A stretch of DNA of 64,000 bases from JACCTU01 sp963798985 (GTDB taxonomy: Bacteria > Actinomycetota > Thermoleophilia > Gaiellales > Gaiellaceae), in assembly GCA_963798985.1 (NCBI GenBank), contig CAWCVL010000007.1, positions 62,001 through 126,000 on the forward strand, in the 5' to 3' direction. A program made the position numbers and the translations under genes. Below are positions 1 through 8,563 of the stretch, in pieces; within the stretch, counting starts at the first letter, position 1; every line of letters begins with the position of its first letter. The notes below the pieces were generated by a model that saw nothing but the letters and a program-made list of their open reading frames with translations, was not told the origin of the DNA and did no database searches.

Positions 1-249
1 ATCGTCGAGGCTCGGGCCGACCGTGCCGGTGGAGCCGGCAGCGGAGAACGTGTGGCAGCCGCCGCAGCCGGCGGACGCGTAGATCGTCTTGCCCTTGGCG
101 GCGTCGCCTTCGGCAGCAGCGCCGCCGGTGTCGGTCGGCAGCGTTCCCTCGACGGTGTCGGGCAGAGGCTGCACTTCCTCCTCGCCGCCGCACGCAGGGA
201 TTGCGACGACGAGCACGAGCGCTGCGAGCAGCAGGACGAGCCTTCTCAC
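1..249 (-). CDS. c-type cytochrome lipoprotein, truncated by window edge
   Basis: The N-terminal 83 codons are present; the 3' end runs off the left edge. A GTG start is followed by a hydrophobic signal ending in a lipobox-like LVVAIPAC (Cys near residue 21), so the protein is probably a lipid-anchored exported cytochrome. An acidic linker leads to a single haem-c motif CGGCH around residue 70. The start overlaps the stop of the upstream membrane-protein gene by 4 bp (GTGA), which indicates one operon and translational coupling. The electron-transfer partner cannot be told from this fragment. Confidence 0.75.
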   Translation of the reverse strand, partial: MRRLVLLLAALVLVVAIPACGGEEEVQPLPDTVEGTLPTDTGGAAAEGDAAKGKTIYASAGCGGCHTFSAAGSTGTVGPSLDD

Positions 250-1689
250 GTCGTCGATTCTATCCCGAGCCGCTTTCTCGAAACCGACCAGGCGCGGAGC
301 GCGCCGCAGACGATCGCCCCGTAGCCCGCGACCTTCGTCGGCGAGTCGTTGACGACGAGGGAGACGGCGATCGCAACGAGAAACGCGTCCACCACGGGGA
401 AGCGAGGCTTGAGCGTCGCGAAGTAGCCAAGCACCGCCAGGCCCGCCGTGAGGAGGGCGAGCTGCCACACCGTGGAGGTGGCGATCGCGAACGAGCGCTC
501 GGCCCGGTCGCGGAAGGTGTCGAAGAGCTCGCCCGGCCCGCCGGAGACCGCGTCGGTCACGTGGCTCGATCCGCCGGCCAGCGCGTCGATGCCGACGAAC
601 GCCAGGCCGAGCGCCACGACGCCGACCAGTGCGAGCGGAATCGCGCGCGCGCGGCCGTGGAGAAGCGCGGCCAGCACCGCGAAGCCGGTCGCGAACACGA
701 GGATGCCGCCGCCGTCGGCGCCCGTCTTGCTCGCACCGACGACGACGAGCGCAAGCAGCGCGAGCGCGACGAGCCGCCAGCCGCGCAGCAGGGCTCCCGC
801 GGCGAGCGCCGGCCCGAGGAGCAGCGTCTCGATCTGGTTGTTGACGCCGTAGAAGCGCGATCCGCTCCAGGGGTACGGGCCGATCGCCATCAGTGCGTTC
901 GTCTCGGGGGAGAGCGCGAGCACCAGCCCGTAGGCGGTCGAGGAAGACGGGCACTGCGAGCGTCAGCGGAACGCGCGCGGCGGCGACGAGCGCGAGCGGA
1001 ACCGCGGCGAGCACGACCAACGTCGTGATGAGCGGGCCGACGAGGTGGAGCGCGCTCGCACCCAGAGCCAGGGCAATTGCGGCAAGCGGGTACAGGAGCG
1101 CGCCGCGCGCGAGCAGCCCCGAGCGGGTCAGGAGCGCGAGCGCGGCAAGCGCGATCAGCGCAAGGGTGAGTGCGACCGTTGCCGGCCCCTGCGCAGCCCT
1201 GGCATCGGACAACCGTTCGTCGAGCTCTCGCAGCTCCTGAAGCGGATGCTCGCTCTCGCGCCATTCGAGCGGCGGGTCGCGTCCGGTCTCGAGCGCCTCG
1301 ACGGTGTCACGGATATCCGAGATCGAGACGAGGCCCGGGATGCGCGTCCGGTCCGAGACGAGGATCCCGCGGTACTCGTCGCCGAGGATCGTCACCTCGT
1401 AGCGCTTGTCGTTTCGCTGCGAGCCGAGCGGTGGCACCGAGACGAAGAGCTCGAACTCGCACTGGCCGATCGTGCCGCACGGCCGCTGCGGCAGCGGGCC
1501 GAGCCGCTCGAGCGCCTCCTCACGGCTGACGTACAGCCCCTGCCCCGGCACGTAGAGGCCGGTCGCCCCGCGGCCCCGCACCTCGGCCGGCTGGTCGCCG
1601 GTGACGACCAGCACGTAGACGTCCTGCGCCGCGGCGGGCGCCGCGGTCGCGAGCAGGGCCAAAGCTACTATCGAGAGGACCTTGACCAA
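246..1689 (-). CDS. multi-pass membrane protein with extracytoplasmic N-terminal domain, one frameshift
   Basis: Reading starts at a TTG (1689) with a signal peptide of about 20 residues ending near AAPAAA. An exported domain of roughly 150 residues follows, then many hydrophobic segments to the stop at 246. Near 940 the frame breaks: the first part ends in VPVFLD and the second resumes in another frame with YGLVLALSPETNALM. Removing one base (an extra C in the minus-strand string gaccgcc) joins them into about 480 residues. Upstream it is divergent from htpX by only 15 bp; downstream it overlaps the cytochrome by 4 bp. I do not recognise the family. It may be one intact gene in the organism, because both halves keep normal codon bias. 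Confidence 0.55.
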
Positions 1690-1704
1690 GGAGCTCGATT
1701 CTCG

Positions 1705-2601
1705 ATGAAGCGACGGACATACGGACGCGATGCCGGACTGACCCTCCGGCTGCTGCTGACGACCGGGCTGCTCGGTCTGCTCTACGTCGTTTTCGGCACG
1801 GTTCTCATCTCGTACCTCAACGTCGGGATCCTCCCGATGCTGCTGATCATCGGCGGCATCGCCTTCTTCCAGTACTTCACGTCGGACAAGCTCGCCCTCA
1901 GGGCCTCCGGCGCGAAGGTCGTCTCGGAGGAGGAGGCGCCGGAGCTCCACGCGATGGTCGAGCGGCTCTGTGCGATGGCCGACCTGCCGAAGCCGAAGGT
2001 CGCGGTGGTCGACACCGACGTTCCGAACGCGTTCGCGACCGGCCGCAACCCGAAGCACGCGGCCGTCGCAGTGACCCGCGGCCTGTGGCAGCGGCTCGAG
2101 CCGCGCGAGGTCGAGGGTGTGATCGCCCACGAGCTCTCGCACATCGCGAACCGCGACGTGCTGATCATGACCCTCGCGAGCTTCTTCGCGTTGCTCGCCG
2201 GGCTGCTGACGCGCTACGCCTTCTTCTTCGGCGGCGGCGGCCGCGATCGGAGCGGCCCGCCGGTCTGGCTCGTCGTCTTCGTCGTCTCGATCGTGACCTA
2301 CATCGTCTCCTACGTCCTGATCCGGACGATCTCTCGCTACCGCGAGTACGCCGCTGACCGCGGCGCTGCGCTGATCACCGGCGCGCCCGAGAACCTGATG
2401 AGCGCACTGCAGAAGATCGCGTCGGGGATCGCGTCGATCCCGCAGCGCGACCTGCGGGAGGTCGAAGCGATGAACGCCTTCTACATCATCCCGACGAACG
2501 TGAAGTCCGCTTTCGGGGAGCTCTTCGCGACGCACCCGCCGCTCGAGAAGCGGCTCGCGGCGCTGGCCGAGATCTCGCGCGAGCTCGGCCGACCCGTCTA
2601 G
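1705..2601 (+). CDS. htpX: M48 family zinc metalloprotease HtpX
   Basis: A membrane-bound zinc protease of 298 aa, the usual HtpX length, thought to degrade misfolded membrane proteins. Two N-terminal hydrophobic segments (about residues 12-55) precede the zinc motif HELSH at 142-146, and the third ligand is Glu214 in EYAADR; a further hydrophobic pair lies between them. The reading frame is open far upstream to 1045, but that extension is R-rich shadow of the opposite-strand gene, so I start at ATG 1705 (MKRRTYGRD). The next gene begins 2 bp after the stop and encodes PspAB, a partner seen with htpX and pspA in actinobacteria. Confidence 0.9.
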   Translation: MKRRTYGRDAGLTLRLLLTTGLLGLLYVVFGTVLISYLNVGILPMLLIIGGIAFFQYFTSDKLALRASGAKVVSEEEAPELHAMVERLCAMADLPKPKVAVVDTDVPNAFATGRNPKHAAVAVTRGLWQRLEPREVEGVIAHELSHIANRDVLIMTLASFFALLAGLLTRYAFFFGGGGRDRSGPPVWLVVFVVSIVTYIVSYVLIRTISRYREYAADRGAALITGAPENLMSALQKIASGIASIPQRDLREVEAMNAFYIIPTNVKSAFGELFATHPPLEKRLAALAEISRELGRPV

Positions 2602-2603
2602 CA

Positions 2604-3173
2604 GTGGGCCTCACCGACGTCCTCTTCGGCCGCAAGAAGCTGAAAGAGGCGCAAGGCGAGCGGCTCTTCGCGCTCTCCACCGCACGCGTCACGCTCGAGG
2701 TCGAGCTCGGGCTCAAGCCCGGCAAGCGCGCTGCGGTCGTGTTCAAGTCGCTCTCGTCGGGCGACTTCGTCCGCGTCGAGAACGAGCTGCACGAGCTCCT
2801 CGACATCGCGGCGCGTGACACCGGCTCGCGCGTCACGCGCACCGAGGACGCGTTCGGCTACGACTGGATCGTCGTCGAGGACAACGACTTCGAGGACCTC
2901 GTCGCGACCGTCCACCTCATCGGCTCCGAGCTGAAGGCGCGCGGCTTCGGGCCGCAGCTCCTCGCAGCGGTCTTTCGCTTCGAAGGCGGCAAGCACCCCG
3001 TCTACTTCGTCTACGGCTACAAGCGCGGGGCGTTCTGGCCGTTCGTCCCGACGGGGAAGGACAAGGAGCGCGACAACGCCGCGGAGCTCGAGTTGAAGGC
3101 GAAGCTCGAGCAGGAGCTCCCGATCGAGCAGGACCTCACGCGCTGGCTCGCGCTGTTCGATGCTCCTGTCTGA
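2604..3173 (+). CDS. pspAB: PspA-associated protein PspAB
   Basis: A protein of 189 aa with a GTG start 2 bp after htpX. The N-terminus (MGLTDVLFGRKKL), a middle FGYDWIVVEDNDFEDLV segment and the FRFEGGKHPVYFVYGYKRG block match the PspAB family of actinobacterial phage-shock loci. No signal or membrane segment is visible, so it is cytosolic. It probably works with HtpX and PspA in envelope stress; its biochemical role is unknown. pspA itself lies 1.3 kb downstream on the other strand, which supports the assignment. Confidence 0.85.
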   Translation: MGLTDVLFGRKKLKEAQGERLFALSTARVTLEVELGLKPGKRAAVVFKSLSSGDFVRVENELHELLDIAARDTGSRVTRTEDAFGYDWIVVEDNDFEDLVATVHLIGSELKARGFGPQLLAAVFRFEGGKHPVYFVYGYKRGAFWPFVPTGKDKERDNAAELELKAKLEQELPIEQDLTRWLALFDAPV

Positions 3174-3663
3174 GCTTCTCCCGGAGTACGACTTCAGCGA
3201 GCGGCATCAGCGACGCGTCGACGCGCAGCCCGAGGCCGTCTTCGCCGCGATCCGCTCGGTCACGCTCGCGGAGACGCCGGTCGCCCGCACCTTGATGCGG
3301 CTGCGGGGGCTGCGCGCCGGCTCCGTGAGGCCGCTCGTCGAGGAGATGAGCTCCGAGGGGTTCGTGCAGCTCGCGGAGGTGCCGCTGCAGGAGCTCGTTT
3401 ACACCGCGATCGGCCAGCCGTGGAAGCCGCGCGGTGGCAAGCGCGCCGACGCGGGCGACTTCCGGGCGTTCGCCGAGCCCGGCTACGCGAAGATGGGGTT
3501 CAACTTCCGGCTCGAGGACGGCGTGCTCTCGACGGAGACGCGCGTCCTGCTCACCGACGAGCGCAGCCGGACGCTGTTCCGGCGCTACTGGTTCGTGATC
3601 CGGCCGTTCAGCGGCCTGATTCGCCGCGAGTGGCTGCGCGCGATCGCTCTCCGCGTCCGCTAA
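3160..3663 (+). CDS. SRPBCC-like hypothetical protein
   Basis: A protein of 167 aa whose ATG overlaps the end of pspAB by 14 bp, so it is probably co-transcribed. It reads as a START/SRPBCC-type fold: an N-terminal YDFSERHQRRVDA strand, then VFAAIRSVTL, a central GFNFRLEDGVLSTETRVLLTD stretch and a C-terminal helix (RRYWFVIRPFSGLIRREWL). It resembles small uncharacterised actinobacterial proteins that bind hydrophobic ligands, but I cannot name a ligand or function. No membrane segment is visible. Assignment is by pattern only. Confidence 0.6.
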   Translation: MLLSELLPEYDFSERHQRRVDAQPEAVFAAIRSVTLAETPVARTLMRLRGLRAGSVRPLVEEMSSEGFVQLAEVPLQELVYTAIGQPWKPRGGKRADAGDFRAFAEPGYAKMGFNFRLEDGVLSTETRVLLTDERSRTLFRRYWFVIRPFSGLIRREWLRAIALRVR

Positions 3664-3741
3664 CAGCGCAGGCCGAGCGTGGCCGAACCGGGAGGTGCCC
3701 GTAGACTCCGCTCGACCTGTCGGCGTGGAGAGGAGACTGAC

Positions 3742-4404
3742 ATGCGCCTCGAGATCGGCGATCGCGTCCGCTGCACCGACGGGGTTTACGGAGAGCTGGC
3801 GGACATCGTCATCGACCCGCTCGAGAAGCGCCTGACGCATCTCGTGGTCCAGCCGGAGCGAGCCGAGGGAGAGGCGCGGCTGGTGCCCATCCGACTGGCG
3901 AAGGGCAGAGACGACGAGCAGCGCGAGATCGAGCTGGAGTGCACCCTGGACGAGGCGCAGGGGTTCGAGTCCGTGCGCGAGGCCGCCTACCTCCGGCTCG
4001 GAGAGAGCCCCGCCGAGGACCCCGACTGGGACGTCGGCGTCCAGGACGTCCTCGCGATGCCGTACTACACCGGCTTCGGCGGCTTAGACCCGTATCCGGG
4101 CGAGCTCCCCAACCACGTGACCATGTACTACGACCGCGTCCCGAAGGGCGAGGTCGAGGTGCGGCGGGCGAGCGCCGTCATCTCTGTGGACGGCCATTCA
4201 CTGGGCGAGGTGGACGGCTTCGTGGTCGACACCGACGAGCACATCACGCACTTCGTCCTCGAGCGCGGCCACCTCTGGGGACGGAAGGAGGTCACCATTC
4301 CGATCGGGGCTGTCGCCAGGGTCGAGAGCGACGCGGTGCACGTCGCCCTGTCCAAGGACGAGGTCGGCGCCCTCCCCGCCGTTCGCGTCGGCCGACACGG
4401 CTGA
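3742..4404 (+). CDS. PRC-barrel domain protein
   Basis: A 220-aa protein with two PRC-barrel-like halves. The first (residues about 1-60) has IGDRVRCTDGVYGELADIVIDP and the HLVVQP strand. The second (about 135-215) has DGHSLGEVDGFVVDTDEHITHFVLERG and an IPIGAV strand. Such barrels are found in RimM, photosynthetic reaction centres and many actinobacterial stress proteins. The frame is open from 3679, but the ATG at 3742, preceded by GGAGAGGAG, begins exactly at the first barrel. It is convergent with pspA (21-bp gap). Function unknown; a stress or scaffold role is an inference from context. Confidence 0.75.
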   Translation: MRLEIGDRVRCTDGVYGELADIVIDPLEKRLTHLVVQPERAEGEARLVPIRLAKGRDDEQREIELECTLDEAQGFESVREAAYLRLGESPAEDPDWDVGVQDVLAMPYYTGFGGLDPYPGELPNHVTMYYDRVPKGEVEVRRASAVISVDGHSLGEVDGFVVDTDEHITHFVLERGHLWGRKEVTIPIGAVARVESDAVHVALSKDEVGALPAVRVGRHG

Positions 4405-4425
4405 CGCCCTCGGGCGCAGGGCCCG

Positions 4426-5154
4426 CTAGCTCTCGAGCTCTTTCTTCTCCCCGGCGCCGACCTCGGCCTTGAGGGCCTCCAGCTCGCGATCGACCTGGTT
4501 CGACGACTGAATCTGCTCGAGCTCTCGGTCGAGCGCCGTCTTGTCGCCGCCGGTGAAGTCCTCGAGCGTGCCCGCCTCGATCAGCTCCTCGACCGCTGAC
4601 GCGCGTGCCGTCATCTGCTCGGTCTTGTCTTTCGCGCGCTGAATCGCGAGTCCCGTGTCGGCCATCTGGTCGCCGATCCCCGTCGCCGCTTCGCCGATCC
4701 GCACCTGCGCCTCGGCGGCGGAGTACTGCGCCTTGATCACTTCCTTCTGCGAGCGGAAGGCCTCGACCTTCGCCTGCAGCTGCTTCTCGGAGGCGACGAG
4801 CTTCTCCTGCTGCTGCTCGAGCCCCGCGACCTGCTGGTCGAGATCCTGGAGCTGCCCCTGGATCAGCGCCTTCCGTTCGAGCGCCTGGCGAGCCAGATCC
4901 TCTCGGTTCGCCGCGAGCGCCTCGCGGGCCTGCGTCTCGAGCTTGACGAGGCTCTGCTCGAGCTGGGCGGTCTGCATCTTCAGCCGCTTCTTCGAGGTGG
5001 TCACGTCGACGACGCCCCGCTTCACGTCCTGGAGCAGGCGAAGCTGCTGCTCGTAGGAGTAGTCGAGCGTCTCCGTGGGGTTCTCTGCCCGGTCGAGCAG
5101 CTTGGAGAATCTCGCTCTGATCAGCATCGAGGCTCGTGAGAGCAGGCCGGCCAT
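4426..5154 (-). CDS. pspA: phage shock protein A (PspA/IM30 family)
   Basis: A protein of 242 aa, nearly all helical and Q/E/K-rich, beginning MAGLLSRASMLIRARFSKLL, the amphipathic membrane-binding helix typical of PspA/IM30/Vipp1 proteins. A long coiled coil (about residues 30-185) and a C-terminal acidic tail follow. Family members assemble on stressed membranes and limit proton leakage. The frame is open well upstream, but ATG 5154 has a strong GGAGGAA ribosome site 5 bp before it. The neighbourhood (htpX, pspAB, PRC-barrel) makes this an envelope-stress locus. Confidence 0.92.
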   Translation of the reverse strand: MAGLLSRASMLIRARFSKLLDRAENPTETLDYSYEQQLRLLQDVKRGVVDVTTSKKRLKMQTAQLEQSLVKLETQAREALAANREDLARQALERKALIQGQLQDLDQQVAGLEQQQEKLVASEKQLQAKVEAFRSQKEVIKAQYSAAEAQVRIGEAATGIGDQMADTGLAIQRAKDKTEQMTARASAVEELIEAGTLEDFTGGDKTALDRELEQIQSSNQVDRELEALKAEVGAGEKKELES

Positions 5155-5199
5155 CGTTCCTCCGTCGTCGTCGGGTCCGTACGCCGTTAGCCTACCCGC

Positions 5200-5844
5200 G
5201 TGCCGGTCGAGCGAAGCATGCACCCCGAGTGGCTCTCGAACGCCTACCTCGTCTGGGACGAGGGCACCCGAGAGGCCTTCTTCGTGGACAGCGGCGCGCC
5301 GCTCGAACCGCTCCTGGAGGTCGTCGAGCGCGAGGGGCTCGAGGTCGAGGCGCTGCTGACGACTCACACGCACGCGGACCACATCGCCGGCGACGCCGAG
5401 CTGGAGCAGCGCTTCGGCGTCAGCGGCACCCAGCAGGTCGACTGGGCGCAGTCGATTTCCACTCCCGGCCACGCGGACGACCACGTGACGTTCGTCGTCG
5501 ACGGGCTCTGCTTCTCGGGCGACCTCCTGTTCAAGGACGCGGTGGGCGGCGGCGACGCGGCGCGCGTGCACGAGTCCGTGCTGAAGCTGCTGGAGCTCCC
5601 GGACGAGACGCGCGTGCTGCCGGGTCACACGGAGGAGACGACGATCGGGCGCGAGCGGGAGGAGAACCCCTTCCTGCGCTATTGGCTCGGCGCCGCACCT
5701 TCCATCGACGAGGCCGTGCGCGTCGGGGGAGAAGACGCGACGCTCGTCGTCTGGTCGCCGGACTACGACGGCAAGGGTAAGGCGCTCGTCCGGTTCGCCG
5801 ACGGTACCGAGCGGATCGTCGGCGGCTCGCGGGTCGCGCGCTAA
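5200..5844 (+). CDS. MBL-fold metallo-hydrolase (glyoxalase II-like)
   Basis: A protein of 214 aa with the di-metal motif H-x-H-x-D-H at residues 56-61 (THTHADHIAG), a later His in STPGHADDHV, the Asp in FSGDLLF and a final His in VLPGHTEETT. These are the ligands of the glyoxalase II/persulfide dioxygenase branch of the metallo-beta-lactamase fold. GTG 5200 is used as start; ATG 5218 is a possible alternative. It is divergent from pspA with a 45-bp gap. The substrate is unknown; glyoxalase II or a related thioester hydrolase is a reasonable guess. Confidence 0.8.
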   Translation: MPVERSMHPEWLSNAYLVWDEGTREAFFVDSGAPLEPLLEVVEREGLEVEALLTTHTHADHIAGDAELEQRFGVSGTQQVDWAQSISTPGHADDHVTFVVDGLCFSGDLLFKDAVGGGDAARVHESVLKLLELPDETRVLPGHTEETTIGREREENPFLRYWLGAAPSIDEAVRVGGEDATLVVWSPDYDGKGKALVRFADGTERIVGGSRVAR

Positions 5845-5875
5845 CGAGTCGGGGCCCCGTCCGTCTGTACGGGGG

Positions 5876-6668
5876 ATGACGAGAGTCGCGGCGGTCACAC
5901 CGGACGGGCGCTGTTACAGCCAGGCGGTGGTCGGGCCGTTCGAGGTCACGCGGCTGGCGTTCCCGCCGAACTTCAGCCACGGCCCGTTCGAGCCGCAGCG
6001 CGGCTACCTCGTCGTCGTGCTCGAGGGGGCCGTGTGCAAGACGTTCTCCCGCGACTCGGCGACGCTCGGTCGCGGCGACGTCGCGACGCTGCCGGCCGGC
6101 TCGACGCACTCGAGCGAGTTCGCTCCAGCGCGGAACGCAGGTGCTGACCGTTCGCGCGGCGGACGAGTCGCCACTCTTCGGCTCGCTGCTGATGCGGCGC
6201 AGGCACCTGCGCGCGTCCGCGTCTGCCGCGCTCGGCCGGCGGATGGCGATCGAGCTCGACGCGACGGACGAGTGCTGGTCACTTGCGCTCGAGGGTCTCG
6301 CGCTCCAGCTCGTCGCGACGGCCGAGCGGGCGTCGTGCGAGCGGCCCGGGCCGTGGCTCGCGCGCGTGCGGGAGCTGCTGCACGACCGCGCGCCCGAGCA
6401 GGCTTCGCTCGGCGAGCTCGCGAACGCCGTCGGCCGTCACCCGACGCACGTCGCGCGGGTCTTCCGCCGCGAGTACGGGCTCAGCGTGGGGGAGTACGCG
6501 CGCTCGCTGCGCCTGGAGTGGGCGGCCTCGCGGCTCGCGCTCGACGACGCACCGCTCGCGCAGGTCGCGCTCGAGGCGGGTTTCGCCGACCAGAGCCACT
6601 TCACGCGGGCGTTCCGGCGCCACGCGGGCGTGACGCCGGGTCGCTACCGCGAGCTTCGCAAGCGCTAG
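5876..6668 (+). CDS. AraC family transcriptional regulator, one frameshift
   Basis: The N-terminal cupin-like sensor part (TRLAFPPNFSHGPFEPQRGYL...LPAGSTHSSEF) and the C-terminal double helix-turn-helix (ASLGELANAVGRHPTHVARVFRRE ... VALEAGFADQSHFTRAFRR) are in different frames. Dropping one base near 6125 (tcgctccagcg) joins them into about 263 aa, normal for the family. The last motif, GFxDQSHFTRxFR, is the AraC signature. Target genes are unknown. The 3' end overlaps the convergent secreted-protein gene by 4 bp. The frameshift is probably a sequencing insertion, since both halves look under selection. Confidence 0.75.
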
Positions 6669-7174
6669 CCCGACCGCACCTGCAGGTTTCCGCGCTCGAC
6701 GAGGAACGGGAACCGTACGACCGGGTGGTCGTCGCAGTACTGCTGAGCGGCGCCCGGACCGCCTGCCCCGAGCGTCGACGACATGTCGGCCGGATCGTTC
6801 GGACCCTCGCCGTTGTCCTGCGCCTGGAACCACATGTCGAGGCCGACGAGCGACGCGCGCGAGCTGTCCTCGATGATCCCGCCGACCCAGACCTGGTTGC
6901 CGATGATGGTCGCGCACGTGAGCGAGCCCCTCGCCGACAGCTCGACGCCGTCTCGGACCTGCGTGTAGTTGAAGCGTCCGTGCACGCTGCCGTCCTCGTG
7001 CACCTGCACGTTCCAGGTGAACGGGTGGACGTCGAAGAAGCTCCCCGCAGCCGTGCCGGTGTACCCGTACCCGCCGCTCGCGGACGCGACGACTCCGCCT
7101 TCGGCTCCGGCCGAGCTCGCCGCACCGAGCGCGAGCACTCCCGCGGCGAGCAGCATGACCTTGCGCACTCCCAC
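6665..7174 (-). CDS. secreted protein of unknown function
   Basis: A protein of 169 aa with a clear signal peptide (VRKVMLLAAGVLALGAASSAGA, cleavage after residue 24). The mature part is beta-rich and includes the pattern ATIIGNQVWVGGIIEDSS and FQAQDNGEGPNDPAD, shared by a family of exported actinobacterial proteins with no known role. The GTG at 7174 is preceded by AAGGAGGG, a very good ribosome site. It is divergent from the O-methyltransferase gene (110-bp gap). I cannot assign a function. Confidence 0.7.
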   Translation of the reverse strand: MGVRKVMLLAAGVLALGAASSAGAEGGVVASASGGYGYTGTAAGSFFDVHPFTWNVQVHEDGSVHGRFNYTQVRDGVELSARGSLTCATIIGNQVWVGGIIEDSSRASLVGLDMWFQAQDNGEGPNDPADMSSTLGAGGPGAAQQYCDDHPVVRFPFLVERGNLQVRSG

Positions 7175-7284
7175 ATCCCCTCCTTGGTTGACACGGCGAC
7201 GCTACGGCGGCCGTGACGTGCGGTCTTGAACCCGCCGAGCGTTGTGGAACGCGCGTAGCGCGATGCGGGTGCGAGAATGACCCG

Positions 7285-7923
7285 ATGGACTTCGTCGAGC
7301 CCGAGATCGAGGCGTACGCCGCCGCGCACACGACGCCGCCCGAGCCGTTGCTCGCCGAGCTCGCCGAGGAGACGCGCGCGTCGCTTCGCTCGCCGCAGAT
7401 GCTCACGGGGACGATCGAGGGCCGCTTCCTCGAGCTGCTCGTCCACGGCCTCGCCGCGAAGCGCGTGCTCGAGCTCGGGACGTACTCGGGCTACGGGACG
7501 ATCTCGATGGCCGCCGGGCTGCCCGAAGGCGGGCGCATCGACAGCTGCGAGATCTCGGAAGAGCACGCGGCGGTCGCGCGGCGCTACCTCGAGCGGGCCG
7601 GCTACTCGGACCGGGTGACGGTGCACGTCGGCCCGGCGCTCGACACGATCCGCTCGCTCGACGGCGAGTTCGACTTCGTCTTCATCGACGCCGACAAGGA
7701 GAACTACCTCGCGTACTACGAGGAGGTGCTCCCGCGCCTCTCGGCGCACGGCCTGATCGCCGCGGACAACACGCTGTGGAGCGGCCGCGTGCTCGACGAG
7801 TCGGACGACTCCGAGGCCACGCAGGCGATCCGCGAGTTCAACGATCACGTCGCCGCCGACGAGCGCGTGAAGTCCGTGATGCTCACGGTGCGGGACGGGA
7901 TCACCCTCATCCGCCGCCGCTGA
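7285..7923 (+). CDS. class I SAM-dependent O-methyltransferase
   Basis: A protein of 212 aa of the catechol/caffeoyl-CoA type O-methyltransferase family. The SAM-binding motif VLELGTYSGYGTISMA (about 60-75), the CEISEEHAAVARRYLERAG strand-helix and the FIDADKENYLAYYEEVL metal-site segment are in the expected order. The C-terminal DNTLWSGRVLDES is the substrate/metal loop typical of this group. The frame is open from 7213, but ATG 7285 starts at the first family helix. Substrate unknown. It stands alone upstream of a tRNA gene. Confidence 0.88.
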   Translation: MDFVEPEIEAYAAAHTTPPEPLLAELAEETRASLRSPQMLTGTIEGRFLELLVHGLAAKRVLELGTYSGYGTISMAAGLPEGGRIDSCEISEEHAAVARRYLERAGYSDRVTVHVGPALDTIRSLDGEFDFVFIDADKENYLAYYEEVLPRLSAHGLIAADNTLWSGRVLDESDDSEATQAIREFNDHVAADERVKSVMLTVRDGITLIRRR

Positions 7924-7946
7924 GCGCCGCTACAATTCGCCCTCGC

Positions 7947-8019
7947 GGGGCCATAGCTCAGCTGGGAGAGCGCCTGGATCGCACCCAGGAGGTCGCCGGT
8001 TCGAGCCCGGCTGGCTCCA
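7947..8019 (+). tRNA. tRNA-Ala (anticodon CGC)
   Basis: A 73-nt cloverleaf. The acceptor GGGGCCA pairs with TGGCTCC followed by discriminator A; the D arm is AGCTCAGCTGGGAGAGC; the anticodon stem CCTGG/CCAGG holds the loop ATCGCAC (anticodon CGC, reading GCG); the T arm is GCCGG-TTCGAGC-CCGGC. CCA is not encoded. A TACAAT -10 box lies at 7931-7936, correctly placed for transcription of the tRNA. Confidence 0.95.
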
Positions 8020-8113
8020 CTCTCGTGAAGCGCCTGCCCGGCCTGCGCTTTCTCGTCTTAGCCTCACACTTCCTGAACTGGATCCTCCTCGACAGGCAGA
8101 CAACGGGTGCCGA

Positions 8114-8404
8114 TCACTCGGGGACTTCGTGCAGCATCCGGTGGATGGCCGACTTGATGTGTCGTGCCGGGTCGGGATCGACGGCGCGGCGCTCACTCGA
8201 CGTGTAGTAGCTCGCGTCGGCGCTCGCAAACTCTTCGCCGTCCTCGAAACCGAGCAACCAGACGAAGGTATGCCCGTCGACCCACGGGCCGAGGATTCGG
8301 AAACCGAGTCGCCGTCGCAGCGGAGCGACGTGCTCGCGCCACTCGGCAATCCAAGCGTCGAGCTCGCCATCCTCGATCTCGTAGATGCGCAGCTGCCACT
8401 CCAC
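8114..8404 (-). CDS. NIPSNAP family protein
   Basis: A short protein (96 aa, GTG start) with the dimeric alpha/beta ferredoxin-like pattern of NIPSNAP proteins: N-terminal WQLRIYEIEDGELDAW, a central FRILGPWVDGHTFVWLLGFED and a C-terminal helix. These proteins have no firmly known bacterial function. It is isolated, with 94 bp to the tRNA gene on one side and about 160 bp without features to the ANTAR gene on the other. Confidence 0.75.
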   Translation of the reverse strand: MEWQLRIYEIEDGELDAWIAEWREHVAPLRRRLGFRILGPWVDGHTFVWLLGFEDGEEFASADASYYTSSERRAVDPDPARHIKSAIHRMLHEVPE

Positions 8405-8563
8405 GGGGCTGCAGGCGAGCGTACCGTGGTGATGTGAGCGTCACGCCGCCTCGGACAGTGCCGGTCGTGCGGGGCTGAGCTTCCGGCGACGGCGCGGCGG
8501 GACAAGGTGTACTGCTCGCGCCGCTCCGGACGGGACCCCGAGTCTGCAGCCTAGGCCTTGGCT

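Noticed and set aside
1..1689. A minus-strand frame without any stop from 1689 to the left edge
   Set aside because: It is the true frame only at its two ends (membrane protein N-terminus and cytochrome). In between, 250-940, its translation is Arg-rich noise while another frame encodes clear membrane segments.
1045..1704. Upstream in-frame extension of htpX on the plus strand
   Set aside because: No family homology, Arg/Asp-rich composition and a complete opposite-strand gene in the same place; ATG 1705 is the natural start.
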